Shown here: one piece after another, positions 42,371 to 50,567 of the stretch
Position numbering within the stretch: the first letter of the stretch is position 1
Layout: every line of letters begins with the position of its first letter
Assembly (NCBI RefSeq): GCF_023023025.1
Contig: NZ_CP095481.1
Coordinates: forward strand, 10,429,001-10,493,000
DNA length: 64,000 nucleotides
DNA from: Amycolatopsis sp. WQ 127309
GTDB taxonomy: Bacteria; Actinomycetota; Actinomycetes; Mycobacteriales; Pseudonocardiaceae
Direction of reading: 5' to 3'
Translations under genes and position numbers: made by a program
The notes under the pieces: generated by a model
Databases searched by the model: none
What the model was told of the DNA's origin: nothing
What the model saw: only the letters and a program-made list of their open reading frames with translations

Positions 42371-42946
42371 CTAGCGGGGCAGCAGCTGGTCGAAGAACGA
42401 GCGGTAGCGCCGCAGCGCGAGACGCAGGTCCTCGGTGGCCGGCTCGCCGTGCTGCCACTGGCCTTCCAGCTCGCTCTTGTGCTCGGCGAACGTCGTGGCC
42501 AGCGCGCTGATGACGCCGGCGACCAGCTCGTCGGCCTCGCGGACCGCCTTCTGCGGGTCGTCGACGAAGCCCGTCTGGACGCCCTGCCAGCGGTCGCGGA
42601 AGCCCGTGACCTTCTCCTCGTCGATCAACGGCTGCTGGTCGGCGCCGTCATCGGCCGACGGCCGTGCGGAGGCGGCGGTGTCCGTGTGAGTGTCCGATGT
42701 GGTGTCAGCGGCCGTGTCGGCACTGGTGTCCGCCGTGGTGTCCGTGGCGGTGTCGTGCCGGCCCGTCGCCGACGCCAGGTCGGCGGTGCTCAGGGCCTGG
42801 TCGTCCCCGTGGTCTTCGGCGACCGGCTCGCGGAAGTCCGTCCCGCCGTGCTCGGCGAGCCCGCCGGCGCCGGTCTCGCGCACGTCACCCTCGCGGGCGA
42901 AGTCGTCGTCCTGTTCGGCGCTGTGCCGGGTGAGGTGATCGGTCAT
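42371..42946 (-). CDS. Unknown protein with Thr-Asp repeat, paralogue of the upstream gene
   Basis: 191 aa. Residues about 60-92 are a low-complexity run of T, D and A (TATDTTADTSADTAADTT). The C-terminal 90 residues (VQTGFVDDPQKAVREADELV, then ATEDLRLALRRYRSFFDQLL) mirror the upstream gene (FVDHPAAAVAEADRVL, STEDLRDAMVHYRTVFEDLL). No transmembrane helix. Two bases separate it from the upstream stop, so the pair is an operon. Function unknown. Confidence 0.8.
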   Translation of the reverse strand: MTDHLTRHSAEQDDDFAREGDVRETGAGGLAEHGGTDFREPVAEDHGDDQALSTADLASATGRHDTATDTTADTSADTAADTTSDTHTDTAASARPSADDGADQQPLIDEEKVTGFRDRWQGVQTGFVDDPQKAVREADELVAGVISALATTFAEHKSELEGQWQHGEPATEDLRLALRRYRSFFDQLLPR

Positions 42947-42948
42947 GG

Positions 42949-43737
42949 TCAGCGTCCTCCGTTCCACTCGGTCCGCGGCTGTGCGGACGCTTCCCGCTCG
43001 GGCTGTACGCCGTCACGGTCTCGTACCTTTTCGCTGGGGTCGTGTTCGGTGCGGTCCGACGCACCGGCGGTGCGGTCCGCCGCGACAGCGGTGCCGTCCT
43101 GGGCGGTGCGGTCGTGCTCGCGCTCGCTGTGGTCGTGACCGTTGTGGTCGTGGCCGTTGCGGCGCTGCTCGTGGTGGTCGTCGGCGGCGTCCGCGCTGTC
43201 CGCACCATCGGAGCCGTCGGTCAGCAGGTCCTCGAACACGGTGCGGTAGTGCACCATCGCGTCGCGGAGGTCCTCAGTGGACGCGCCGCTGCGCTCGTGC
43301 TGCGTCGCGTGGGCGGCGCGGTAGTGCTCGAGGGTCTTGGCGTGCCGGACCGACAGGTCGGCCAGCTGCTGCTCGTAGCCTTCGGTCGGGTACCCGCGAT
43401 CGGACATCAGGGAGACCAGGACGCGGTCGGCCTCGGCCACCGCGGCGGCCGGGTGGTCGACGAAGTTTTCCTGGGCCTGCGCCCATTCCCGGGTGTAGCG
43501 CTCGCGCGCCGACGCCGACAGGGGGCGGATGTCGAGCTCCTTGTGGCGGCGCTCCCGCTCGGCCAGTTCACGCTGCGCGGCCCGCGGGCTGTCCTTCTCC
43601 TCGACCGTCCGGTCGTACTCCGGACCGAACCGCTGCTGCAGGCGTTTCCGCTGCATCTCCTGCGTCACCAGCCAGATCACGGCGCCGAGCACCGCGACGG
43701 CCACGACGACGATCACGACGATCAGCCATGTGGGCAT
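42949..43737 (-). CDS. Membrane-anchored unknown protein with His-rich tail
   Basis: 262 aa. One N-terminal helix (WLIVVIVVVAVAVLGAVIWL), a basic linker, a helical domain shared with the downstream gene (FVDHPAAAVAEADRVLVSLM; STEDLRDAMVHYRTVFEDLL), then a charged tail with HH and HDHNGHDHSEREH that could bind metal. The helical domain is familiar from actinobacterial proteins of unknown function. ATG 43737; a TTAAGGAG-like site lies upstream. Confidence 0.8.
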   Translation of the reverse strand: MPTWLIVVIVVVAVAVLGAVIWLVTQEMQRKRLQQRFGPEYDRTVEEKDSPRAAQRELAERERRHKELDIRPLSASARERYTREWAQAQENFVDHPAAAVAEADRVLVSLMSDRGYPTEGYEQQLADLSVRHAKTLEHYRAAHATQHERSGASTEDLRDAMVHYRTVFEDLLTDGSDGADSADAADDHHEQRRNGHDHNGHDHSEREHDRTAQDGTAVAADRTAGASDRTEHDPSEKVRDRDGVQPEREASAQPRTEWNGGR

Positions 43738-43896
43738 CGCACAAAACTCCTTAAAGGATGTCGAGCTCCCCGATATGCCAAGGGTTCCCGCTCCACCGGC
43801 TCCGAAACCCGTTGGCGCGCCCGGACTTCCGATTCGGCCGTCCGGCGGATGCCGGTACCGCCGGATGCCCACACCCCCGGGAAGGCGCGCACGGTG

Positions 43897-43954
43897 TAAC
43901 GACGATAACAACTCAAGACTAGCGTCGTTAACGTTCGAGTGCTATCGTCGATAA
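43897..43954. promoter_or_regulatory. Triple operator before the SDR pair
   Basis: Three related sites: TAACGACGATAA (43897-43908, inverted), AGCGTCGTTAAC (43921-43932) and TATCGTCGATAA (43943-43954, with the perfect palindrome TATCG-T-CGATA). Shared core CGTCG(A/T)TAA. They lie 52 bp or more before the first SDR start and after a 160-bp stretch with no gene. Probably bound by a TetR-type repressor that is not encoded here. Confidence 0.6.
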
Positions 43955-44006
43955 CAGCAAGACGGAAGCGGCGCTACCAGCGCCACCCGAGAGGAAGAAG
44001 GCACCG

Positions 44007-44747
44007 ATGAGCACCACCGAACCCCGCGTCGCGATCGTCACCGGCGGCTCCCGCGGCATCGGCCGCCAGGTCGCCGAACGCCTGGCCGCCGACGGTATGG
44101 CCGTCGTCGTCAACTACGCGGGCAACCAGACCGAGGCGGACGCCGCCGTCGCGGCCATCACCGAGCGCGGTGGCCGGGCGATCGCGGTCAAGGCCGACGT
44201 CGCCGACCTCGACGCGGTCGCGGACCTGTTCGACACGGCGGAGCGCACCTACGGCGGCGTCGACGTCGTCGCCCACCTGGCCGGCGTGATGACCGCGCCG
44301 ACCCCGATCGCGGACACCGACTTCGACGTCCTGGACCGGGTGCACCGCACCAACATCCGCGGCACGTTCGCCGTGGCCCAGCAGGCGGCGAAGCGGGTGC
44401 GCGACGGCGGCGCGGTCGTCCTGACCTCGACGTCCGTGCTCGGGCTGAACCTGCCCGGCTACGGCGTCTACAACGCCACCAAGGGCGCGGTCGAGGCGAT
44501 CACCATGATCCTCGCGCGCGAGCTGCGCGGGCGCGACATCACCGTGAACACCGTCGCCCCCGGGCCGACCGCGACCGCCCTGTTCCTGGACGGCAAGGAC
44601 CAGGAGACCATCGACCGGATGGCCAAGCAGCCGCCGCTCGAGCGCCTCGGGCAGCCCGGGGACATCGCCGAGGTCGTCGCGTTCCTCGCCGGGCCGGCCC
44701 GCTGGGTCAACGGCCAGGTGCTGCGCGCCAACGGCGGGATCGTCTGA
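44007..44747 (+). CDS. SDR-family oxidoreductase (classical, 246 aa)
   Basis: NADP-binding TGGSRGIGRQVAERL, NAG-equivalent AHLAGVM, catalytic Ser in LTSTSVLG and Tyr/Lys in YNATKGAVE; C terminus WVNGQVLRANGG is typical of 3-oxoacyl-ACP-reductase-like SDRs. Likely reduces a ketone using NADPH. GAGAGGAAG precedes the ATG. Operon with the next SDR (29-nt gap). Confidence 0.92.
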   Translation: MSTTEPRVAIVTGGSRGIGRQVAERLAADGMAVVVNYAGNQTEADAAVAAITERGGRAIAVKADVADLDAVADLFDTAERTYGGVDVVAHLAGVMTAPTPIADTDFDVLDRVHRTNIRGTFAVAQQAAKRVRDGGAVVLTSTSVLGLNLPGYGVYNATKGAVEAITMILARELRGRDITVNTVAPGPTATALFLDGKDQETIDRMAKQPPLERLGQPGDIAEVVAFLAGPARWVNGQVLRANGGIV

Positions 44748-44776
44748 GAAACCCTTACCCGGAAAGGAAAAGAGCC

Positions 44777-45664
44777 ATGATCATCGTCGTCACCGGCGCC
44801 TCCAGCGGGATCGGCGCCCTCTCCGCCCGGGCGCTGGCCCGCGCCGGGCACACCGTCTACGCGGGCATGCGCGACACCGGCGGCCGCAACGCGCCGCAGG
44901 TCGACGCCGCCGCCGCGTTCGCCCGCGACCACGAGACGGACCTGCGCTCGGTCGAGCTGGACGTCTCAAGCCAGGAGTCGGCCGACGCCGCGATCGCGTC
45001 GATCGTCGCCGAGCACGGCCGGCTGGACGTCGTGGTGCACAACGCCGGGCACATGGTGCTCGGCCCGGCCGAGGCGTTCACCGCCGAGCAGCTCGCGCAG
45101 CTGTACGACACCAACGCGATCGGCACCCAGCGCGTCAACCGCGCCGCCCTCCCCCACCTGCGCGCGCAGCGCGACGGGCTGCTGGTGTGGGTGTCGAGCA
45201 GCAGCGTCCGCGGCGGCACCCCGCCCTACCTCGCGCCGTACTTCGCGGCGAAGGCGGCGATGGACAGCCTCGCCGTCTCCTACGCCGCCGAGGTGGCCCG
45301 CTTCGGCGTCGACACCGCGATCATCGTGCCCGGCGCGTTCACCTCGGGCACCAATCACTTCCCGAACTCCGGGCACCCGGCCGACACGGACGTCGCGGCC
45401 GCCTACGAAGAGCGTTACGCGGGCCTGACCGACCACGTCGCGGCGAAGCTGGCCGAGATCACCCCGGCCGGCGCCGATGTCGCGGCGGTCGCCGAAGAGC
45501 TCGCGCGGGTGGTGGACCTCCCCAAGGGGCAGCGGCCGTTCCGGACGCACATCGACCCGGCCGACGACGGCGGGTGGCTGGTCGCGGAGGTCGGCGACCG
45601 GATCCGGAGCGAGTTCCTGCGCCGGATCGACCTGGCCGACCTGCTCAGCCCGGCGGCCGGCTGA
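44777..45664 (+). CDS. SDR-family oxidoreductase (295 aa)
   Basis: TGASSGIGALSARALARAG, VVHNAGHMVLG, catalytic Ser in WVSSSSVRGG and YFAAKAAMD (YxxxK). The C-terminal extension (residues 195-295) holds an alternative substrate lid. Together with the upstream SDR it could handle a small xenobiotic; substrate unknown. GGAAAGGAAAAGAG precedes the ATG. Its end overlaps the converging DUF6314 gene by 20 bp. Confidence 0.92.
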   Translation: MIIVVTGASSGIGALSARALARAGHTVYAGMRDTGGRNAPQVDAAAAFARDHETDLRSVELDVSSQESADAAIASIVAEHGRLDVVVHNAGHMVLGPAEAFTAEQLAQLYDTNAIGTQRVNRAALPHLRAQRDGLLVWVSSSSVRGGTPPYLAPYFAAKAAMDSLAVSYAAEVARFGVDTAIIVPGAFTSGTNHFPNSGHPADTDVAAAYEERYAGLTDHVAAKLAEITPAGADVAAVAEELARVVDLPKGQRPFRTHIDPADDGGWLVAEVGDRIRSEFLRRIDLADLLSPAAG

Positions 45665-46085
45665 ACCGGGTGACGATCACGTGGTCCTTGGCCGGCCCGC
45701 GGACCGCCCACTCCTGCCGCCAGCGGCCGGCGTCGAGCACGCGGTAGCTGCCGCGGTACAGGTCGTCGCGGCAGGGGTGGTCGGTCCGCCAGTGCCCTTC
45801 ACGCAGGTCGAGCTCGTGGAAGAAGCCGCCGTGGTCGAAGTGGACGTCGGCCCGGCCGGGCGCGGTGGGCCGGTAGTGCAGCGTGCGCGTCACCGGGCCG
45901 GTGTAGCCGTCGAGCCGCATTTCGCCGGCTTCGCGGTAGACGAGCACGCCGCTCTCCTCGGTGAAGGTGGCGGTGCCGGTGACCTCGCCCGCGGGCTCGC
46001 CGTCGGCGGTGCGGATCTCGCGGTCCAGCCGCCACTCGCCGCCGAAGTGCGCGGCCAGGTCGGTCACCGGGAAGTACTCGTCCAT
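45645..46085 (-). CDS. DUF6314-family protein
   Basis: 146 aa calycin-like beta-barrel candidate: [74 protein letters not shown] recall this pattern from DUF6314 proteins of actinobacteria and proteobacteria; no function established. Converging on the SDR gene. Confidence 0.75.
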   Translation of the reverse strand: MDEYFPVTDLAAHFGGEWRLDREIRTADGEPAGEVTGTATFTEESGVLVYREAGEMRLDGYTGPVTRTLHYRPTAPGRADVHFDHGGFFHELDLREGHWRTDHPCRDDLYRGSYRVLDAGRWRQEWAVRGPAKDHVIVTRFSRPPG

Positions 46086-46234
46086 CGGCTCCAGTGTGTC
46101 ACCCGGCCGTGACGGGGACGGGTCAGGTTCCGGATCACGCGGCTTCCGCGGGGTGCGGCCCGCCCGACCGCCTGTTCCGGCACGCCGGAGAGGGCGCACG
46201 GAAGTTGTCGTACCCCGGCTCTAGACTCGGCCGG

Positions 46235-48085
46235 GTGGCAGCCACCGAGACCCACCTCGAAGCCGGAACGGACTCCGAAGCCCTCGACACCCTGCGCCGG
46301 GTGTTCGGCTACGACAGCTTCCGCGGCGAACAAGCGGCGATCGTCGAGCACGTGATCGCCGGCGGCGACGCGCTCGTGCTGATGCCCACCGGCGGCGGGA
46401 AGTCGCTGTGCTACCAGATCCCGGCGCTGGTGCGGCCGGGCGTGGGCGTGGTGGTCTCGCCGCTGATCGCGCTGATGCAGGACCAGGTCGACGCGCTGCG
46501 CAACGCCGGCGTCCGGGCGGGTTTCCTCAACTCCACCCAGGACTACGCAGCCCGTCAGGAGGTCGAGTCGGCGTTCCTGTCCGGTGAGCTCGACCTGCTC
46601 TACCTTGCGCCGGAACGGCTTTCGGTGGAAGCCACCGTGCGGCTGCTCGACCGCGGCAAGATCTCGCTGTTCGCGATCGACGAAGCGCACTGCGTCGCCC
46701 AGTGGGGCCACGACTTCCGGCCCGACTACCTGCAGCTCTCGGCGCTGCACGAGCGCTGGCCGGACGTGCCGCGGATCGCGCTCACCGCGACCGCCACCGA
46801 GGCCACGCACAAGGAGATCGCGGCCCGGCTGAACCTCGACGAGGCCCGCCACTTCGTCGCGAGCTTCGACCGGCCGAACATCCAGTACCGGATCGTCGGC
46901 AAGAACTCGCCGCAGCGGCAGCTGCTGGAGCTGCTGCGCACCGAGCACCAGGGTGACGCCGGGATCGTCTACTGCCTGTCCCGGAACTCGGTGGAGAAGA
47001 CCGCGGAGTTCCTGGTGCAGAACGGGATCCCGGCCGTGCCCTACCACGCGGGGCTGGACTCGCGTATCCGCGCGAAACACCAGTCGCGCTTCCTGCGGGA
47101 AGACGGGCTGATCGTGGTCGCCACGATCGCGTTCGGGATGGGCATCGACAAACCGGACGTCCGGTTCGTCGCGCACCTCGACCTGCCCAAGTCCGTGGAG
47201 GGCTACTACCAGGAGACCGGCCGCGCGGGCCGCGACGGGCTGCCGTCGACGGCCTGGCTGGCCTACGGGCTGCAGGACGTGGTGCAGCAGCGCAAGATGA
47301 TCGACACGTCCGAGGGCGACGACGCCCACCGGCGGCGGCTCGGCGCGCACCTCAACGCGATGCTGGCGCTGTGCGAGACGGTCGAATGCCGCCGCGTGCA
47401 GATCCTCAACTACTTCGGGCAGAAGGCCGAGCCCTGCGGCAACTGCGACACGTGCCTGAACCCGCCGGAGAAGTTCGACGGCACGATCCCCGCGCAGAAG
47501 CTGCTGTCCACGATCGTGCGGCTGCGCAACGAACGCCGCCAGAAGTTCGGCGCCGGGCAGGTCATCGACATCCTGCTCGGCAAGTCCACGCCGAAGGTCA
47601 CGCAGTTCCAGCACGACACGCTGAAGACGTTCGGCATCGGCACCGAGCTGCGCGAGCCGGAGTGGCGCGCGGTCGTGCGGCAGCTGCTCGCCCAGGGCTG
47701 GCTCGCGGTCGAGGGCGACTACGGCTCGCTGGTGCTCACCGAGGCGAGCGCCGAGGTGCTGGGCGGCGACCGTGAGGTCATGCTGCGGCGCGAGCCCGAG
47801 CGGACCGCCCCGCCGAAAGCGCGTGGCGGCAGCAGGAAAGCCGCCCCCGCGGTGGACATGCCCGCGGAGGCGGCCCCGCTGTTCGAACGGCTGCGGGCCT
47901 GGCGGGCCGGCGTCGCGAAGGAGCAGGGCGTACCCGCCTACGTCATCTTCCACGACGCGACCCTGCGCCAGATCGCCACGCAGTGGCCGTCGTCGCTGGC
48001 GGACCTGGGCACGGTCAGCGGAGTCGGTGAGAACAAGCTCGCCAAGTACGGCGAAGGCGTGCTCGAAACCCTGTCCGCCGAGTGA
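46235..48085 (+). CDS. recQ: ATP-dependent DNA helicase RecQ
   Basis: 616 aa, 3'-to-5' superfamily 2 helicase for recombination and fork repair. Motif 0 ([15 protein letters not shown]), I ([15 protein letters not shown]), II ([15 protein letters not shown]), III (ALTATAT), V ([13 protein letters not shown]), VI ([10 protein letters not shown]), the zinc site CETVEC, NCDTCLN, the winged RQC domain ([13 protein letters not shown]) and a C-terminal HRDC domain ([20 protein letters not shown]). GTG 46235 lies seven bases after a TAGACT -10 (46222-46227) with no ribosome site, so it may be leaderless. Confidence 0.95.
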   Translation: MAATETHLEAGTDSEALDTLRRVFGYDSFRGEQAAIVEHVIAGGDALVLMPTGGGKSLCYQIPALVRPGVGVVVSPLIALMQDQVDALRNAGVRAGFLNSTQDYAARQEVESAFLSGELDLLYLAPERLSVEATVRLLDRGKISLFAIDEAHCVAQWGHDFRPDYLQLSALHERWPDVPRIALTATATEATHKEIAARLNLDEARHFVASFDRPNIQYRIVGKNSPQRQLLELLRTEHQGDAGIVYCLSRNSVEKTAEFLVQNGIPAVPYHAGLDSRIRAKHQSRFLREDGLIVVATIAFGMGIDKPDVRFVAHLDLPKSVEGYYQETGRAGRDGLPSTAWLAYGLQDVVQQRKMIDTSEGDDAHRRRLGAHLNAMLALCETVECRRVQILNYFGQKAEPCGNCDTCLNPPEKFDGTIPAQKLLSTIVRLRNERRQKFGAGQVIDILLGKSTPKVTQFQHDTLKTFGIGTELREPEWRAVVRQLLAQGWLAVEGDYGSLVLTEASAEVLGGDREVMLRREPERTAPPKARGGSRKAAPAVDMPAEAAPLFERLRAWRAGVAKEQGVPAYVIFHDATLRQIATQWPSSLADLGTVSGVGENKLAKYGEGVLETLSAE

Positions 48086-48092
48086 CCCGGGT

Positions 48093-48314
48093 CTAGCGGG
48101 CGGCCGGCCCCGGCCGCCCGTCCGGCCCGGTCACCGTGCTGACCTTGCGGACGACGCCGGCGATCTGCTGGTGGTACTTGCCCTTGGTCCTGTCGTCGGC
48201 GAACTTGGCGGCCTTGCCGACGACCTGGTTCACCTTCTCGGGGTTCTTCTTGGCGTAGGCGCGGGCGGCGCCGGCGGCTCCGGCCAGCACGGTGAGCTTG
48301 CGCATGAAAGCCAC
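48093..48314 (-). CDS. MT0933-like antitoxin-family protein, 73 aa
   Basis: The core KKNPEKVNQVVGKAAKFADD RTKGKYHQQIAG matches the actinobacterial family annotated as MT0933-like antitoxin (Rv0909). It is preceded by a short hydrophobic start (KLTVLAGAAGAARAY). No toxin gene is adjacent: upstream is the repeat array, downstream converging recQ. ATG 48314 or 48305. Role as an antitoxin is by family name only. Confidence 0.7.
   Translation of the reverse strand: MAFMRKLTVLAGAAGAARAYAKKNPEKVNQVVGKAAKFADDRTKGKYHQQIAGVVRKVSTVTGPDGRPGPAAR
48097..48120. terminator. Terminator hairpin at the recQ/antitoxin-like junction
   Basis: 10-bp perfect stem CGGGCGGCCG with its complement and a GCCC loop, 11 bp after the recQ stop and inside the last codons of the converging gene. 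Confidence 0.7.
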
Positions 48315-48654
48315 GGTGGTCCTCCCTCATCGGTAACGGTCATCCTGACAACGCGGACGAACCCCCCAGAGGTTCCCCGTGTGACCTCCGCCAAACCTCC
48401 GGCCCGCCGGACCACCCGGTCTCCCCGCACCCCGATCTCGCGTGCCCGAGGCCGGAACCACCGTGTCCGAAGCCGTAACTCACGTGATCGAAGCCGGAAC
48501 CGGCGTGATCGAAGCCGGAACTCGCGTGATCGAAGCCGTGACTCGCGAGTTCCGGCCCCGATCACGCGAGTCACGGGCCCAGTCACGCGGGTGACGGGCT
48601 CGGTCACGCGAGTCACGGGCTCGGTCACGCGCGACGGGCCGCGGGCGGGCGGCG
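48315..48654. other. 340-bp intergenic region containing repeat array II
   Basis: No gene. Bases 48315-48433 show nothing but GC-rich filler; 48434-48636 is the mirrored array listed separately; arsR ends at 48655. Confidence 0.6.
48434..48636. repeat. Mirror-symmetric 21-bp repeat array II
   Basis: Five contiguous direct units (48434-48454, 48455-48475, 48476-48496, 48497-48517, 48518-48538) with consensus ACTCGCGTGATCGAAGCC, then 14 bp containing the perfect palindrome ACTCGCGAGT (48541-48550), then four contiguous inverted units (48553-48573, 48574-48594, 48595-48615, 48616-48636) of the type GATCACGCGAGTCACGGGC. Every unit is exactly 21 bp. The outermost direct units are the most diverged. 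Confidence 0.92.
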
Positions 48655-49008
48655 TCAGTCTTGCTCGGCCTGCTCCGCCAGCCGCTTGATCGCCGACAAG
48701 CGGGACGACCACCGGGTGGCCACCTCGTTCATCCAGTGCGCCGTGGCCGCCAGTCCGGCCGGCCGGACCTGGTAGCGGCGCTCGCGGCCGTCGCGGCGGC
48801 CCGTCACCAGGCCGGCCTGATCCAGCACCGCGAGGTGCTTGACCACGGCCTGGCGGGTGACGGGGAGGTCCGCCGCCAGTTCCGTCGCCGTCGCGTCGCC
48901 GCGCCCGGACAGCAGCTCCAGCAGGCGGCGCCGGGTCGGGTCGGCCAGGGCCGCGAAGACCTCTTCGGCCGCGATGGGCTCGGTGGGCTCGGTGGGCTCC
49001 GTCGTCAT
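48655..49008 (-). CDS. ArsR-family regulator
   Basis: 117 aa winged helix: EVFAALADPTRRRLLELLSG, ATATELAADLPVTRQAVVKHLAVLDQAGLV, RRDGRERRYQVRPAGL. No Cys pair for metal binding. Opens with a TEPTEPTEP repeat. Its ATG overlaps the stop of the SRPBCC gene upstream (ATGA). Such ArsR/AHSA1 pairs are common; the partner is thought to bind a hydrophobic ligand. Confidence 0.92.
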   Translation of the reverse strand: MTTEPTEPTEPIAAEEVFAALADPTRRRLLELLSGRGDATATELAADLPVTRQAVVKHLAVLDQAGLVTGRRDGRERRYQVRPAGLAATAHWMNEVATRWSSRLSAIKRLAEQAEQD

Positions 49009-49460
49009 ACCGCCAGTTTCTCGGACAGCTCCCCGAGCTTGGCGATCACCGCCGTCCAGCCCTGCTCGTGGCTCTCGCGGGTGTCGTCCGGGGACGGCGA
49101 CGGCGACGGCGCACGGGTGGTGAAGCCGCTTTCGACCACCTTCAGCCGCGTGCCGCCACCCTCCGCCGACAGCGTGAACTCGACCAGGGTCGAGTTGTCC
49201 TCGTCGGCGACGACGCCCGGGAACCCGCTGGCCCAGCGGTACGACAGCGAGCGCGGCGGGTCGAGGGCGACGATCTTGGTCGGGAAGGTGCCGTGGTCGC
49301 CGTGGTCGAGGCGGATGATCCCGCCCGGCCGCAGGTCCACCGGCGCCGGCGTGCCGTCGCCGAACCACCGGCCGACGTGCTCCGGCTCGGTGAGCACCGC
49401 CCACACCCGCTCGACCGGCGCGTCGATCACGATCTCCTGCTCGACCTGGTCCTGGTTCAT
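49005..49460 (-). CDS. SRPBCC/AHSA1-domain protein
   Basis: 151 aa START-like fold: EIVIDAPVERVWAVLTEPEH, VGRWFGDGTPAPVDLRPGG, RSLSYRWASGFPG, STLVEFTLSAEGGGTRLKVV and the C-terminal helix GWTAVIAKLGELSEKL. ATG 49460 is preferred because AAGGGG lies six bases before it, while ATG 49466 touches it. First gene of the pair with arsR. Confidence 0.9.
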   Translation of the reverse strand: MNQDQVEQEIVIDAPVERVWAVLTEPEHVGRWFGDGTPAPVDLRPGGIIRLDHGDHGTFPTKIVALDPPRSLSYRWASGFPGVVADEDNSTLVEFTLSAEGGGTRLKVVESGFTTRAPSPSPSPDDTRESHEQGWTAVIAKLGELSEKLAV

Positions 49461-49592
49461 CTTCATCCCCTTGAGTCGGTTTCTCGTGCAACCACAGAGT
49501 TGCACGAGACTGCGTCAGGCGCAACCCGCGAGTTGCGTCTCGGCCGGAAATTCGCGCGCGCATCCCGGCCACGGCCCCCTAGGCTCGCGATC

Positions 49593-50567
49593 ATGCGCGA
49601 CCTGGCCGCCCTGCCGAAAGCCCACCTGCACGTCCACCTGGAGAGCACGATCCGGCCGGGCACGCTCCGCGAGCTCGGCGCGGCCAACGGCGTCGACGTC
49701 CCGGCCGAGCAGCCCGCCTTCGACGGCTTCCGCGCCTTCGCCGACTACAACGCGCTCATCCGGTCGTGCCTGCGACGGCCTGAGGACTTCGAGCGGATCG
49801 CCCGCGAGTACTGCGCGGACGAAGCCGCGCAGGGCACGCGCTACGCCGAGATCACGTTCACCACCGCCGCCCACGGGGAACGCCTGGGCGACCCGGAGAT
49901 GCCGCTCGCGTCCGTCCTCAAAGGACTCCGCGACAGCGGCGCGATCGAGTGGCGGCTGCTGCTGGACCACTCCCGCCGCCGGTCGGTCGACCGCGCCGAG
50001 CGCACCCTCGCACTCGCCCTGAAGTACGACGACGTGTTCGCGATCGGCATGGCCGGCGAGGAGAACCACTCGCTCCGGCCGTTCGCGACGCTCTTCGAGA
50101 AGGCCCGCGCGGCCGGGATCCACCTGCTGCACCACACCGGCGAGGACGCCGGGCCGGACAGCATCCGCGAAGCCCTCGAAATCGGCCGGACCGAACGCCT
50201 CGGCCACGGCATCCGCGTCCTCGACGACCCCGAGCTGACCGCGGAGGTCCGCGACCGCGGGCTCGCCCTCGAGGTCTGCCCGTCGTCGAACGTCACGCTC
50301 GGCTTGGTGCCGTCACTGCCCGGGCACCCGCTCCCCCGGCTGCTCGACGCGGGCCTGCGGGTCACCCTGAACACCGACGTCCCGTCGGTCACCGGCGCGC
50401 AGCTGGCCGGCGAATACGCCCGCGTCCAACAGGCTTTCGGCTACGACGACGCCGTGATGGCCCACTTCGCCCGGGCGAGCGTGCACGCGTCGTTCGCGCC
50501 CGAGACGACGAAATCCGGGATGCTGCGCGACATCGACGCGTGGCTCACACCGGCAGCAGGCGGGTGA
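49593..50567 (+). CDS. Adenosine-deaminase-like protein with altered active site
   Basis: 324-aa TIM-barrel deaminase. Metal HxH in KAHLHVHLES, catalytic HTGEDAG (His and Glu), LGHGIR and CPSSNVTLG are family-typical. The metal Asp lies in LNTDVPSV, where ADAs read TDDP: the second Asp, which contacts the purine, is Val. Also EST replaces the usual EG(T/A) after the HxH. The substrate may differ from adenosine (another amino-purine or futalosine compound). TAGGCT ends seven bases before the ATG, without a ribosome site, so possibly leaderless. Confidence 0.82.
   Translation: MRDLAALPKAHLHVHLESTIRPGTLRELGAANGVDVPAEQPAFDGFRAFADYNALIRSCLRRPEDFERIAREYCADEAAQGTRYAEITFTTAAHGERLGDPEMPLASVLKGLRDSGAIEWRLLLDHSRRRSVDRAERTLALALKYDDVFAIGMAGEENHSLRPFATLFEKARAAGIHLLHHTGEDAGPDSIREALEIGRTERLGHGIRVLDDPELTAEVRDRGLALEVCPSSNVTLGLVPSLPGHPLPRLLDAGLRVTLNTDVPSVTGAQLAGEYARVQQAFGYDDAVMAHFARASVHASFAPETTKSGMLRDIDAWLTPAAGG

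Noticed and set aside
48434..48636. CRISPR array
   Set aside because: Units are contiguous without spacers, orientation reverses in the middle, and no cas genes are present.
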